Origin: Nageia nagi
Taxonomy: Eukaryota > Pinophyta
Direction of reading: 5' to 3'
NCBI GenBank assembly: GCA_050084985.1
Contig: JBITNC010000001.1
Coordinates: forward strand, 96,534,001 to 96,598,000
DNA length: 64,000 bases
The translations under genes and the position numbers were made by a program. The notes below the pieces were generated by a model that ran no database searches, had not been told where the DNA came from, and saw only the letters and a list, made by a program, of their open reading frames with translations. Each line of letters opens with the position of its first letter. Positions within the stretch are counted from its first letter, which is position 1. This document shows positions 1 to 11,339 of the stretch, in pieces.

Positions 1-374
1 AAAAAAACAAGACTTAGTATCCCTATCTACAACAGAAGCAGAGTATATACCAGGAACTTCTTGCTGCACACAGATTCTATGGATGAAGTAGATGCTAAAA
101 AGATTTTGGTATACAGATTAACGAGCCCATATCAGTTCTATGTGATAACACAAGTGCAATTAATATCTCAAAAAATCCTGTTATGCACTCACGAACAAAG
201 CATATAGCAATCAGATATCACTTTCTAAAAGAAAGAGTGGCACAAGGAGAAGTACAGTTGGATTTTGTTCCAACCACAGAGCAAGTAGCAGATATCTTTA
301 CAAAGCCTTTGCCCAAAGACATCTTCGAAAATCTTCAAAACAAGCTAGGAGTTGTTGTTCTTCCCAAGCATTAG
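1..374 (+). pseudogene. Copia pol C-terminus (RNase H), broken
   Basis: Copia pol C-terminus. Near the left edge the LSTTEAEY block of Copia RNase H is readable. A stop follows the ILWMK block and the frame then changes. From 183 the frame reads [16 protein letters not shown] and later VADIFTKPL, ending at the TAG at 372-374 after PKH. The same block ends C1 pol at 19548 with few differences. RNase H would degrade the RNA strand during reverse transcription; this copy is interrupted and incomplete, so it is not expected to work. Confidence 0.9.
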
Positions 375-601
375 CTAGTTCTGGACGTCACATTCTCAGG
401 GGGAGTGTTTTTTTTTTCTTTCCTATATTGCTTCTATGTATCTTGTTTTTGTGCGCATACTACTAATTTCATAAGAATGTCATATATGGACTCAGGGGGA
501 GTCTATAAATGCCCTTTGTTATTGTTGACAAAGGGGGAGAGAAAAGTCCCGATGTTGGTGTCTGATCAAGTGGTGTTGCCAACAATTCCAAAGGGGGAGA
601 T
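375..601 (+). other. C0 3' UTR with reiterated polypurine tracts and a hairpin
   Basis: Between the pol stop and the LTR there are four purine tracts built around AGGGGGAG (near 399, 494, 532 and 590). The last one (590-601) abuts the LTR and is the expected primer site for plus-strand DNA synthesis. A perfect 8-bp inverted repeat, CCCTTTGT (512-519) with ACAAAGGG (528-535), overlaps the third tract. Both features recur in the C1 3' UTR. Confidence 0.75.
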
Positions 602-754
602 TGTTGAGCATGGATGATTGTCACTGTTGTCAACATGTGGTTTTGGCTATGTCTTCGCGTCCATTTGGTTCTGGCTGTGTCTTCGTGCAGTTGTATGAGT
701 TCATTTTAAGATCCTCGGGATGACATTCCAGAATGAAATGATAAAGCTCAGTTG

Positions 755-995
755 TGGAAAAATTGGGTTTCGGAGAAGGTGAGAGTTGTTGAAAAGTCCA
801 AGTTCCGGAGAAGGTGAGAGTTGTTGAAAAGTCTGGGTTTTGGAGAAGGTGAGAGTTGTGAAAAATCCAGGTTCTAGAGAAGGTGAGAGTTGTTTAAAAA
901 GTTCGAGTTTCGGAGAAGGTGAGAGTTGTGAAAAGTTTGGGTTCCAGAGAAGGTGAGAGTTGTGGAAAAGCCTAGGTTCCGGAGAAGGTGAGGTC
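755..995 (+). repeat. Tandem repeat in C0 LTR, about 31-36 bp unit, seven degenerate copies
   Basis: Units centre on GGAGAAGGTGAGAGTTG followed by an AAAAGTYY spacer, repeated about seven times with small substitutions and length changes. Confined to the U3 portion; the C1 LTR has a TCCGGA-rich region at the equivalent place. Confidence 0.8.
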
Positions 996-1059
996 AGCAA
1001 AGAGAAATTAAGGAGTCGAAACCAGTTAATTAAGTATTCCAGAAGTAGAGCATTCTGGA

Positions 1060-1690
1060 AATATGAAGATGACATCAGCAATTTTGGGTCTTAACCCAAA
1101 ACCGGATCCTAGAAGCGTTGAGGTCAGCAAGGGGCGACTAAAAGAGCCAGAGCCAACGAGTAAAACATTCTGGAAATATGAAGATGACATCATAGGGAGA
1201 ACAACGTTCACATTTTTGAATGAGCTTGGATCCCAGAAGTGATGAGGTCAGCAAGGGGAGACTAAAAGAGCTGGAGCCAACGAGTAAAACATTCTAGAAG
1301 CAAGAGATGACATCATGGGAGAACGATGTTCACATTCTTTAATAGAACCAGGTTTCAGAGATGATGAGGTCAGCAAAGAGTGATCAAATAGCCGGAGCTG
1401 ATGAGTAAAGCATTCCGAAATGCAGAGATGAGATCAGCAAAGAGAGATTGAAAATTCAGAGTCCATAAAGTAAATGTTCCAGATTAAAAGGATGATGTCA
1501 TAGAGGATAAGATAGTCGCATTTTGGTAAAGACTGGAGTCCAGAGATGATGACATCACGGTGTAGGTGTTGAAAAGTCCGGAAAGCCATGCAGATACATT
1601 GGAACTCTCTTTCGGAGTCTGAAGATGATGACATCATGCAGGAAGAGTTTTACTCTACTTCCAGAGTTTGGAGATGATGACATCACGATG
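1060..1690 (+). promoter_or_regulatory. Cluster of TGACATCA-like boxes in C0 U3
   Basis: The string GATGACATCA, or a one-base variant, occurs about seven times (near 1066, 1182, 1304, 1487 as GATGATGTCA, 1546, 1627 and 1676). It resembles the bZIP (CRE/TGA-type) core TGACGTCA. C1 has a similar cluster including one perfect TGACGTCA. A role as transcription-factor binding sites is inferred from the known bZIP core and the reiteration. Confidence 0.5.
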
Positions 1691-1720
1691 TATACAATAA
1701 ACATCTGATAAGCGAGACAA

Positions 1721-1868
1721 AGAGTCCAAGATTATTAGAAATACCATTATGAAGAAGAAAAGAGTCTGGGATTAGCAGAAATACCATTATGAAGAAGAAA
1801 AGAGTCCAAAATTAGCAAAAATACCATTATGAAGAAGAAAAGAGTCTAGAATTATCAGAAATAATCAT
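1721..1868 (+). repeat. Exact 40-bp period tandem repeat in C0 LTR
   Basis: Units begin AGAGTC at 1721, 1761, 1801 and 1841: three full 40-bp units and a partial fourth. Each full unit carries ATACCATTATGAAGAAGAAA. A single diverged unit is recognisable in the C1 LTR near 13250, so the expansion is specific to C0. Confidence 0.88.
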
Positions 1869-2326
1869 ATACTGTCAAATCTCCGAAATCAGTGGAGAAA
1901 AAGCTACATTTGTCTGAACAACTATGTTTGAGCAAGAAGAGCGTTCATCAGTTACAACAGTTGCAGACTCAGATAGTGAACTCTCTTTAGTGCAGGAGCA
2001 GTTACAAATAAAGATTCCTTTTCAGTTTGTTGTTGGTAATGTGTCATGATAGGAACAGTTTCGTGAGGGGCTTTCTTGATGCGTAACGGTTGCAGGAAAG
2101 TACATGGAGTGAAGTGTGGCAAGTAGAGAAGTGTGAGAGAGGAGGTAATAGTGTGGAAGAGGGGAGTATCAGGAGAACGTGAAGTGAGCAAACGAATATG
2201 CAGATAGGAGTGTGATTGTTTAAGTGTGTTACTTTGGAGCTATGAGCAGAGATAAAACAATGAACATTAGAGCTAGACCATTGAGGGTCTTCTAGAACTG
2301 TATTCTTTCCTCCTTTTTGAATGTTG

Positions 2327-2471
2327 TCTCAAGTGGGTGCTTGAGAGCTGGAGTTGGTGCTCCAAGATGTAGGTGCTGCTATTTGCAATGTGGTAGTTGG
2401 TGCTACCCTTCACAGTTGGTGCTGTGAATCTGTAAGCTTTCTTTAATGGCTAGATTTGGATTGGTGTCCAA
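2327..2471 (+). other. Short hairpin array in C0 LTR
   Basis: Five inverted repeats share the loop TTGGTG (TGGGTG in the first): TCTCAAG/CTTGAGA (2327-2346), TGGAG/CTCCA (2349-2364), GGTAG/CTACC (2392-2407), CACAG/CTGTG (2411-2426), TTGGA/TCCAA (2456-2471). A sixth near 2366 is damaged on its left arm. The first stem differs from its C1 equivalent (CTATCAAG/CTTGATAG) yet still pairs. A function in the RNA is an inference. Confidence 0.75.
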
Positions 2472-2661
2472 GCAGTCATTTTCGGGGATGTAGCCAATCT
2501 GGTGAACCTCGTTACATCTGGTGTTGTGTGATGTACTGGTGTGCTTGCTCAATTTTCTCTAGCTTTTAATCTGTCTTTATTTAAGAAGGTTAAATTGATT
2601 ATTTTTTTTATACACTGATTCACCCCCCCCTCTCAGTGTCACTCAAAGTCCAACACATTCC

Positions 2662-3585
2662 TATGGAAAGATTTATTTTGGTATTGTTTTTGCTACTAAA
2701 AATTTGAGGTATTATCTTTTGTACTGCATGACATATTTTGTGAGCCCAATTAACCCATTGACATATCTTATAGCTAAGCAATACTTGCTAGGAAGAGTAG
2801 CTATGTGGTTGATGTTATTGCAAGAATTTGATGCAAATATGGTAAAATAAAAGTTTGTAATGGGCCAAGAAATCATAGATTTGATAGCAAACTTTTCTCA
2901 TATTGATAAGACAATTATCCATAAAGAGTTCCCAAATGAATATAATCAATATACTCCAACTTTAAAGCATGGGTGTTATGGTGGAGCACTTCCACAACGT
3001 TAAGGTACTTATTGGAACATTCTAAGCAAGTTTGTATGCTATGTAGAGGATGAACCTAAGTCCTAGAAACTTTAATTTGATGGATCAAAGTGTATATATG
3101 GGGTAGGGGTAGGTATTGTACTAGTTTCACCTTCGAATGATGTAATTCTTATGGCATACAAACTTAGATTTGAGTGCACTACCAATATGGGAAAATATGA
3201 GGATTTGATATTGGATTTGAAAGCAATTATTTTGTTGAAAATAAAGAATATGGAAATATATGGTGATTCAAAAATTTTCATTAATTAAGTTAATGAGATA
3301 TATAATACAAAATATGAGAAATTACGCCCACAAAAGATGGTAGTTGTTGAAATTGTTCATCAGTTTGATAGGAAAACTATTTGGAATATTCTAAGAATAA
3401 AAAATAGTTATGTAATTACAATAGCAAGTTCAAATTCTTTAGTTCTATTTGAAATAGAATATGATCATACAATTCTGAGGATCAACCACTTGAGTACACC
3501 ATCTTGTGTGGATAGTGATAGTGATGTAGAGGTATATTGTGTGACTCAAGATGAAATTAAACCATTATGGTATGATGATATTTAA
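2662..3585 (+). pseudogene. G1 RNase H / archaeal-type RNase H remnants
   Basis: The first part (about 2680-2900) matches the end of a Gypsy RNase H and the connection: ATKNLRYYLLYC, then LGRVAMWLMLLQEFD and the K-x-x-x-GQEIIDLIA segment. From about 3075 a second module follows with FDGSK, GVGIVLVSP, a KYEDLILDLKAI block and GDSKIFIN, which resembles the additional RNase H of Tat elements. From 3337 the open stretch MVVVEIVHQFDRKTIW continues this domain toward its C-terminus. Interrupted by at least four stops; not functional. Confidence 0.7.
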
Positions 3586-3609
3586 AATTACTTGAAATAT
3601 TAATCAATT

Positions 3610-4716
3610 CCACAATATTTTGATAGGAATAAAAAAGTTATATCAAATATAATAACTCTTAAGTATATCATCATTGATGAAGTATTGTATAGAAGGTCAT
3701 TTGATGGGGCTCTATTGAGATGCCTTACGCATAATGGAATAAAAATAATACTTCAACAAGTGCATGATGGCCTATGCGAGGAAATTTCTTTGTAAAAGCA
3801 TTGTATACTAAGATTTTGTGCATTGGTTACTATTGGATTTCCATGGAAGAAGATTGTAAGAGTCATATCAAAAGCTACCTTCAATGTCAAAAGCATTCCA
3901 ATTTAAAAAAAATAATCAACATAAGAGTTGAATGCAATTGTGTCACCATCATCCTTTGCAATTTGGGCTATATATTTGATTAGTCTTATAAATCCTCATT
4001 CAAGGGAGGGGCATAAATTCATTATCATAGCTATAGAATATTCTACAAAATGGGTTGAAGCCATACCAATGAAATTAGTCACACATGATAGGATCATTAA
4101 TTTCTTGGTTAAGAATATTATAACAAGATTTGGTGTTCCACAACAATTGATAGTAGACAATGGGAATAATATCAAAGGTAAAGAAATGATATCATTCTAA
4201 ATTTTTTTTTCATATCATTCAAATATTTTATTTTGTTTAATACCCCCAAGGAAGTAGTCAAGCAGAAGCATCAAATAAAATAATTAAGACTATTTTGTCA
4301 AAAAAATGGGATGGATATAAGAGAGATTAGCATGAAAAATTACCATATTCACTATGGACATATATAATAAGTGTTAGGACTACTACTAAGAAAACTCCAT
4401 TTTCATTAGTTTACAATGATGAAGTGATTATACCATTAGAACTAGAAATACCATATTTAAGAATCTCACTACATGGAGATGTTTTAGATGAAGAGGCTTG
4501 GAAAGCTAGATTACAATAGTTGGAAGAACTTCATGAGAAGAGAATTTATACATTTGAATATCAAAAATCATATCATGTAAAGTTAAAGAGAGAATTTCAA
4601 AAAAATATCAAGCCAAAAGTATTTCAGGTAGGAGATTTGATATTGAAAAAACATATCAACAAAACAACTACAAATGATGAAGTCAAAGGGAAGTTTGAGC
4701 CAAATTGGCTAGGATG
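3610..4716 (+). pseudogene. G1 integrase remnant
   Basis: Broken Gypsy integrase. The zinc-binding N-terminus is visible around 3755-3905 (HDGLCE, YYWISMEEDC, CQKHSN). The core appears around 4010-4270 with FIIIAIEYSTKWVEAIPMK, GVPQQLIVDNG and a QAEASNKIIK segment that holds the expected third acidic residue. The C-terminal part continues to 4716 (FQVGDLILKKHINK, then KGKFEPNW). Integrase joins cDNA to host DNA; several frame changes and stops make this copy dead. Confidence 0.78.
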
Positions 4717-4760
4717 ATTTGTTGTGGTATACTATATTCCATGGATGATAAATAAGAACC

Positions 4761-6210
4761 AAAAACCTTCAATTACATACATTTGAAATACTTTTAAATG
4801 TAATATAACAACTCTATACCTTGAAAAATAACAAAGAATAAGAATGAGGTACATGCATATTATTTTTCATTTTTGTTTCTAAGTAATTTTATATTATTTT
4901 CATAGTGTTAGTGCCATACTTCTTGTACAATATTGACATCATAAAAAAAGGTGAAGAGAGCATATGTCTGCAGGCCATTAACATAAAATATAAAATCGTT
5001 GATGGACATCATAATGGCTAGTGAGAGTTCACTTACTTAAAAGGTAAATCAATGATATAGCCATAAGTGAGATGTTGAAATTAACTCATCCTCAATGGAT
5101 GATGCAATGCACTATGTATAATTTTTTTTTGAGGGTATATTTAAATTCTTTTTGCAAGTATCTACAAAAATAAAAAAAACTATAGGATGCAAGGCATCCA
5201 TGACGTATGAGTACTATTTGCATAGTGTTGACACTATTTGTTGTACCTCATCAAAGGTTGAAATTAGTATACCTCTTTTGCATCAAAGCATGGATGACAA
5301 AACATAAGACTCCCTAGTATCACATATGAAGGAGTAGTCACTTTTCACTTTTATACTTGATAAGAGCAAGGGGTAAAAAGAGATCTTTCTTCATATTTTA
5401 TCTTGGCTACTCCATGCATGGAAATTTGTTGGGGAAACCAAGTTAAAAGGGACCAATGAAGGACCTTCATTAAAGGATTGTGCTACTAGATAAAGAGTTC
5501 AAAATTTTCAAAAGTTTATTATACTCTTCATCTTTAGATATATAATTTCAATTATACAATCACACCTCCAAAGAGGGGAAAAATATAATGCTTAAAAATG
5601 ATTCTCCATGTATTAAATAATTCATTTTATAGAATCAATAGATATTTATTATAAAAGGTGTTAAAATATACCCAAGGAAATGTAATTAATAATAAAAGGA
5701 CCATCAAATGATGTAAGTGGTGTCAAATATCAAGGAAGGCACCATAAGGTATGTAATATGTGATGATCCCAAGAAAAAGAGAGGATCAAGGCATCGTAAT
5801 AAAAGAATATCAAAGGCAAACCATTCATTATTGGATAATGAGATATCATATAAGTTGACACATGCAAATCATATAATCCAAACATCAATGATTTTTTGTA
5901 ACACCACCTATCTAAGGATCTATTATATTCCCTTCATTACATCTCACATACTTTAATTTTTGCATTTGGTTCTACTTGTTTTAAGATGATAATGATGTGC
6001 CTTCAGTAAGACACTGGAATCATGGTTTTTGTATCTAGATGAGTGGATATTGATTTATGATTTCATTTTTGGTGCATGAACTTAGATTTGATGAAGGTAT
6101 ATTATTATTCATTTATGTAAATTGATATATTCATGATATATGCATCAATATTATATTATAGAGAGATAATGCTTCATTTATTACTCCTTGCTTTATTTCT
6201 TTATGTACAA
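4761..6210. other. Gene-free stretch, probably G1 3' sequence
   Basis: AT-rich, no coding similarity seen on either strand. It may contain the G1 3' UTR or LTR, but no second LTR copy is in the window to define it. The only moderately long open stretch (5717-5956) has no recognisable motif. Confidence 0.4.
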
Positions 6211-6214
6211 ATGA

Positions 6215-6790
6215 TATGAACTTTATTTCTTTTAGAGCTTGCTACTCTAATGATTTACCTTTGTACCAAAATCCACCTTCATCAAATATAACATTATGAT
6301 TGATTAAAACTTTTGTAGTAAGTGAATTATATAAATTATATCATTTAGTCTCTTCACTATATCCAACAAAGATACATTTCTCACTTTTTTTTTAATCAAT
6401 TTTCCACATCTTCTCCTTTAGAACATGTGTATATTCAATGGACCAAAAAAAATGAGATGATAACATTATGTCTTCTTCTATTCCAAGCTTCATATGGAGT
6501 TATATTTTTGATACTCTTCGTATAACTTTTTTTCAATAAATAAACAATGATAAAAATAACTTCTGATAAAAATTCATTTGACATATTTTTAGATGTCATC
6601 ATGCTTTATGAAAACTCCATTATATTTCTATTTTTGCATTTAGCTATACCATTTTTTTGAGGTGTATAGTGTGGTATTAGTTACCTATTAATACCATTTT
6701 GTTTTAAATTTATTTCTAAATTCACCAGAGGTAAATTCACCCCCTTTATCTAAATGCAAAAACTTCACATAGAAAACACTTTCTTTTTCT
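6215..6790 (-). pseudogene. Copia integrase relic
   Basis: On the minus strand, reading from about 6790 down, the order is a DKGGEFTSGEF block (compare C1 [12 protein letters not shown]), a damaged YTPQKNGIA block, then KCKNRNIMEFSM and finally TPYEAWNRR and VGYS. This is the Copia integrase catalytic core running into its C-terminal region. No flanking LTRs, gag or RT were found, so only a scrap of an old element remains. Confidence 0.72.
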
Positions 6791-7889
6791 ATAACAACTC
6801 TAATGTTCTTGATGTGTAATTACTCTATGATTATAGATTTTAAGAGCTCTTCCACTTATAGATTATAAAATAATGTTATGGGAATATAGAGTTCTATGTC
6901 AAATTATGTATTATCATGCATTTATTAACTACTCTACTATAATTAAAATAGGAATTAAAATCAACACACACATATTAAGTAATTGATAAAATATTTATAG
7001 AGGTTTCTCTTAGTTTGAGAGTACATCCCCTTTCAATCATAAGCCTCTAAATTCTATTAATTCCAATGAGTGAATGTTTACAATTTAAGAATATATCATA
7101 ATAGTATCCACAACACAATATCTCCATCTATTATTTGCAAACACAACAATAAACCCTCAACAGAAAAAGTCTCCCTTTAACTCCTTCAAATGCCATTACA
7201 TCCTTGGTGGTTGGTGCTCAAGTTACCTCAACCATCACAAAGAAACTATCAGGTCTAGTCTCCCAAGGATCAGCTAATTTTATGGGTCCAAAATGGATTT
7301 TGATATACATAGGATTTTTGATATGATATATGCATAGGATTTCCATGCAAGTATGTCAAGTCAAAAAATGAATGTCATATGGGATCAAACTATGTTAGAT
7401 AAGCCCAAAATATGTCAAATATGTTATGTCAACCCTAGATATAGTTATTTCAGTACTAAATGGAGAATGTCAACCCAAATTTGAGAATGTCAAGTAAGAG
7501 TGGATAATGTTGGGTGAGAGTGAAGAATGTCAAGTAAGATTTAGGAATGTTGGCAAAGTATTAGGAAGGTTATTTAAGTGCCAAAACCCTCCAAATTAAA
7601 CCAAATTCATTATTTCTAAGGGATCAAGCTTAGAGATGATGTCCTCTAGTTAAAATGACCATTTAAACATGATCCAAAAATTATAGCTCCCAAAAGGGAA
7701 GGCATTTAGTCCCAAAAATGCTTAGTTTGGGATAAGGTTAGGACACAATTCCTTAACCTTGGATTTATTATACCATTTTGCCTTAGAACTTGGGTAGTTT
7801 TCCTTTCAACCCCACTAACCAAATATCTTATTATCCCCTTCTTGTATGAAAAACCTTTTTCTATAGTACAAATTCTTCCTTTAACTCAT
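6791..7889. other. Gene-free stretch with short AATGTCAA repeats
   Basis: No coding similarity. Between about 7360 and 7560 the string GAATGTCAA or GAATGTTGG recurs at short irregular intervals, a degenerate low-complexity repeat. By position it could include the 3' LTR of minus-strand element G2, but no partner LTR is visible to prove that. Confidence 0.4.
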
Positions 7890-9082
7890 CCATGGTTCTT
7901 GGTGCAAGGTATTAAATGGATGGAAGCACTTATCCTAACTCAAAATCATCTTCAATCATCATGTAAGGCTCAAATAATTTCAAGTTGTCAACATTGACAA
8001 CTGAGTAAATATGCATGTAGGTAGGTAATTCAAGTTTGAAGGTATTCTTACATACTTGTTCAATAGTCATAAAAGGCCCATTATTTAAGGGTTTTAGCTT
8101 CTTAGTAGGTCCTTCTTTCTTTTATTTGCTGAGATACAACCATACCTGATCACTAACATGAAACTTGTGATCAACATGATGCTTGTCATATCTTAAATTG
8201 TATTTAGTTTTACTAGCTTTTAGTTATTCTTTAACCTTGAGATGGACCAACCTAATCTTGTCTATGAAATTCTCAACTTGTTGTTCCTCCTTAATGATTA
8301 CATTAGGATCACTTTCCTTCATAAAAATATAATAAAATGGTGATGGTGGAAGATATCTAAAATATGTTTCAAAAGGTGTCTTTCTAGTGGAAGTGTGCAC
8401 TTATCTATTGTATGAGTTTTGAATATACATAAGGTATTCATAACATGAATTTAGATGTTTAGCACAATACCCCATAAGTAATTGACCTACTATTTTATTC
8501 AATTTGGTTTCCATATTTTCCCATAAGGTAGTGCAAAACTATCCTAAGAACTTACTATGTTGCTATCAGATATAATAGAACTTAGCAACCTAAAATTAAC
8601 CCACATGTGAGATAAGAACAAATTTGAAACATCCTATCTAGCTATAGTGTTTTTACATGGTATCAACATACACATCTTGGTGAACCTATAAATAAAAATA
8701 AATAAATAATGATGTACCCCTTTTTTCATAGGTAAACCACCCACAAAGTCCATTGATATACTCTCCTAAGGTTGGTTTGGAATAGGAAATGTTTGATACA
8801 GTCATAATTTTTAGATTCTAGGCTTGCTCACATAACATAACACACAACCTATTATTTACTTACTAGCTTGTTCTTATATTTTGGGTCAATATACATTCCT
8901 CTGTAAGTTTTTCAAAGTCTTACCAACAACAAAATATCTAATAAATATGAGATGAATGTGCCACCCTTATCAGTTGTACTCTTTCTCCTTAAGGAACATG
9001 TAAGGTATTAAACTTGTGCAATAACCAATCCTTCACATTGTAGTCTATATTTTCATCATATCTAGGTCATGCAAGTATTACT
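7890..9082 (-). pseudogene. G2 integrase remnant
   Basis: On the minus strand, starting near the hAT junction: a zinc-binding region (QRNVY, CVLC around 8830-8920), the core with INGLCGWF or equivalent (catalytic-core start near 8750), a damaged CVC-YHVK segment, then VYNRTVNVSTKKTPFETYF near 8400. The C-terminal part follows with KYNLRYDKHHVDHKFHVSD, QVWLYLSKRKKEG and YSVVNVDNLKLFEPY down to about 7900. These match the C-terminal integrase domain of plant Gypsy elements. Stops and shifts make it inactive. Confidence 0.78.
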
Positions 9083-9090
9083 CTTTATAC
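9083..9090. repeat. hAT target-site duplication, left copy
   Basis: CTTTATAC immediately left of the element; the identical 8 bp lies at 11526-11533. An 8-bp duplication is the known signature of hAT transposition. Confidence 0.92.
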
Positions 9091-9195
9091 CATAGTAGTA
9101 AATCTCGGACTCGGCTCGGACTCGCCGAGGCCCACTCGGACTCGAGACTCGGGACTCGGCAAAAAAATCGGCCAGACTCGGCAAAAACTCGGTAA
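9091..9195. repeat. Left subterminal repeats of hAT (ACTCGG array)
   Basis: ACTCGG, ACTCGCC and the palindrome-like CTCGAGACTCGGGACTCGG recur about nine times in 100 bp. Such GC-rich subterminal arrays are the known binding sites for hAT transposases. Base composition contrasts sharply with the AT-rich surroundings. Confidence 0.8.
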
Positions 9196-9493
9196 AAGAA
9201 AAATAAAAAAAATATGTATTTTTTCACTGAAAACATAAGTTTTTTCAATTGCATATTACTTATTATTGTTATTAGTGTCTTCTAGAAGCCTACTTACTCA
9301 ACATCAACATTATACAATTTACAATATACACAATTACGAATAAGAAAAAACGAATAGGAAGGGGCATATGTTTATATTCATCAAAATGTTAAAACTTCAA
9401 AGTTCACAATACAAAATGTGCCTATGAGGCTAAGATGGCTACAAAATACAAAAGCACACAATCTAATATCTAATTCTATGATGGCTGAAAACT

Positions 9494-10725
9494 TCAATTT
9501 TTTGTCATCCTTTTCCCCTTTGCCCTAGCATAAGATACAAGTTCCTTTTGTGCCTGAGCTACGGAACTAGATGGCACTTCCCCTTCTTGTACCCTTTGCT
9601 CTTCTTGCCCCTTTGCTACCAACTCCTCAGCTAGAATTTCAAGATCATCAAAGACAATGTTAGGAATATTAGGATGTTGTAAAGGTTGATCCTCATCATC
9701 TGAAGACTCATCCACATCCCCTGAAGGCTGACCCTGATCCTGTAAAGGCTGATCCTGATCCTGTAAAGGCTGATCATCTACGATCCATTCACTGGATGGA
9801 TCAATGGCATCAAGCTCAATGGCCTCATAATATATACCTGCAATGTTTGCATAAAGTTCAATATCAATTTCTTAAATTTGTTTTCCAACTTAAAAGAGTT
9901 GTATATTTTATGAAATTGTAGATAATGGCCTCATAATCTAGATTCTATACCTGCAACTTTTTTATGGTGGAGGAGTAGATTGTAGTGAACAAACACAAGA
10001 TCATTTAATTTTTCTTGTGTTAACCTGTTTCTCCTTTTGGAGTGAATGTGCTCAAAGATACTCCAATTACGCTCACAACCAGAAGCACTGCATGGTTGGG
10101 ATAATACACGGATTGCAAAATTTTGTAGGTTGGGTGTAAATGACCCAAAATCCTCCCACCATAAGTCTGAAAAAATCTAATAAAAATAGATTTAATACAC
10201 CACAAGTTCACATGTAAAAATTGAAACTAAGATTAAAAGATTAAAGTTTAATGTTTAATATTTAAATAACTTACGTGGTAGCAAAGTATCAACTGCTTTG
10301 GCACATTCAGGGGAACTGAAAAGGATGCCGGTGGCACTTTTATATGCTTGCATCTCAGTTTGTATTGCTGAGCGAATGTTTGGATCAGCCACCAAACGGT
10401 CAATAGCAATCCTTAATCCTGACATCACCTCATAATCCTTACATTTTTTTCCAAACCAAAATTTGGGATTAAAATAGTAAGCTGCTGCATGAAGAGAGCT
10501 ATGAAGTTGGAATGTCCAACGACGATCAATGAGATCCCAAAGGGGTTGGTACTTGAGGCGGTTTATGCCTCCACTCATATCAAAATTACAAGAGAGGCAT
10601 ATCACACCTCCTTTGTGTTTTGATTTTCCAAGATTCACATATTTCCATGCAGCATCTTTCTTCCCTGGAGGTAATGTTGTGGGTATTGTTGGCTGCTCAT
10701 GAGGTAGACTAGCCTCACTAGCCAT
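9494..10725 (-). CDS. hAT-derived protein: BED finger fused to hATC domain, three exons
   Basis: Proposed exons on the minus strand: 10725-10275, 10166-9951, 9837-9494, with GTAAGT and GTATAG donors and TTTTTCAG and CATTGCAG acceptors. Joined they give an uninterrupted 336-residue frame. Residues 26-58 are a BED-type zinc finger start (AWKYVNLGK, CLSC at 43-46, GGINRLK), but its distal His/Cys pair is absent because the frame jumps at about residue 60 into LIDRRWTFQLHSSLHAAAYY, a segment from late in the hAT transposase. Residues 152-220 are the hATC dimerisation domain (NFAIRVLSQPCSASG, CERNWS at 181-186, HSKRRNRL). The tail is acidic with three QPLQD-like repeats. The DDE core is missing, so it cannot catalyse transposition. 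Start chosen at MASEASL; a 5' UTR intron from a GTAAGT donor at 11164 to TGCAG near 10730 is plausible. It could act as a dominant-negative or be an inert relic. Confidence 0.8.
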
Positions 10726-11339
10726 GATCCTGCAGCTGCACAAGAAAAATAAAAAATAATAAGATACAAAAATTAAATTTAAATAGAAAAAATAAAAATA
10801 TAAGCACATGCCACAAGCTAAAAAAAATGGCTTAAATCACAAATAAAAAATGGTACTTAAAATTTTTGGCACCCGTCCAAGTATTAAATTTAGTCCCTTT
10901 ACGGGGTTCCAAGGGGCAGCGCCCCTGGCGTGCCACCCCCGTCACGAGACGGGGCTTCAAATTTTTTCGAAAGGGTACAAACAGGAGTTCGGGAAGAGAT
11001 CTGGGCTAAAAATTACACTATTCCAATTCGTTTGTATCTTACCCCTAAACCCCCTATTTTTACCTCGCGCAAATTAATTCCCTAAGTGTAATTTCCAAAG
11101 TTAAACTACTAATAATATTCGGCGAAAAAAAGAATATAGAAGGTAGAGAAATAAAATTACTTACCTCAAAATTTAGCATGGATAAAATTCGGTTGGTCTA
11201 GTTGCAAAATGCTTCTCTCCCTCTCTTTCGCCCTTCTTCTAACAACTGCATCGCCAAAATGACCAAAAAAGACTAGAAAAAGTAATAAAAGGCAGAAACT
11301 GGGCACTTTTTCTCAAACTGGGCACTTTTTCTCTTGCTG

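Larger units (their letters stand above)
1..2655 (+). mobile_element. Ty1/Copia element C0, 3' portion (pol tail, 3' UTR, 3' LTR)
   Basis: The last part of a Copia retrotransposon whose 5' half lies outside the window. It has the RNase H tail, a 3' UTR with polypurine tracts and a 2054-bp LTR starting TGTTGAGCA and ending in CCAACA. The same parts occur in the same order in the near-complete element C1 (12636-21533), which defines the family. Downstream flank is decayed Gypsy pol (from about 2662), so C0 inserted into an older Gypsy element. Its target duplication cannot be checked because the left end is missing. Confidence 0.9.
602..2655 (+). repeat. C0 3' LTR (2054 bp)
   Basis: Starts TGTTG directly after the polypurine tract and ends CCAACA. 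The last 430 bp closely match the C1 LTR end, including the run of C before TCTCAGTGTCACTC. The U3 part is expanded by tandem repeats (755-995, 1721-1868) and carries several TGACATCA-like boxes. It is longer than the C1 LTR (about 1773 bp) mainly because of those repeats. Confidence 0.88.
2656..4760 (+). mobile_element. Decayed Ty3/Gypsy element G1 (pol 3' half, Tat-like)
   Basis: Downstream of C0 the plus strand encodes, in broken frames, the end of the first RNase H plus connection region, a second RNase H-like block, then integrase. Two consecutive RNase H modules before integrase is the known hallmark of the Tat/Ogre lineage of Gypsy elements. Many stops and frame changes show great age. 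The 5' part is missing; C0 interrupts it. No LTR could be identified 3' of integrase. Confidence 0.75.

Noticed and set aside
405-617. env-like ORF after C0 pol
   Set aside because: Short, unconserved in C1 and overlaps the polypurine tracts and LTR start.
4520-4717. Separate small gene
   Set aside because: It is the C-terminal part of the G1 integrase in frame with neighbouring remnants.
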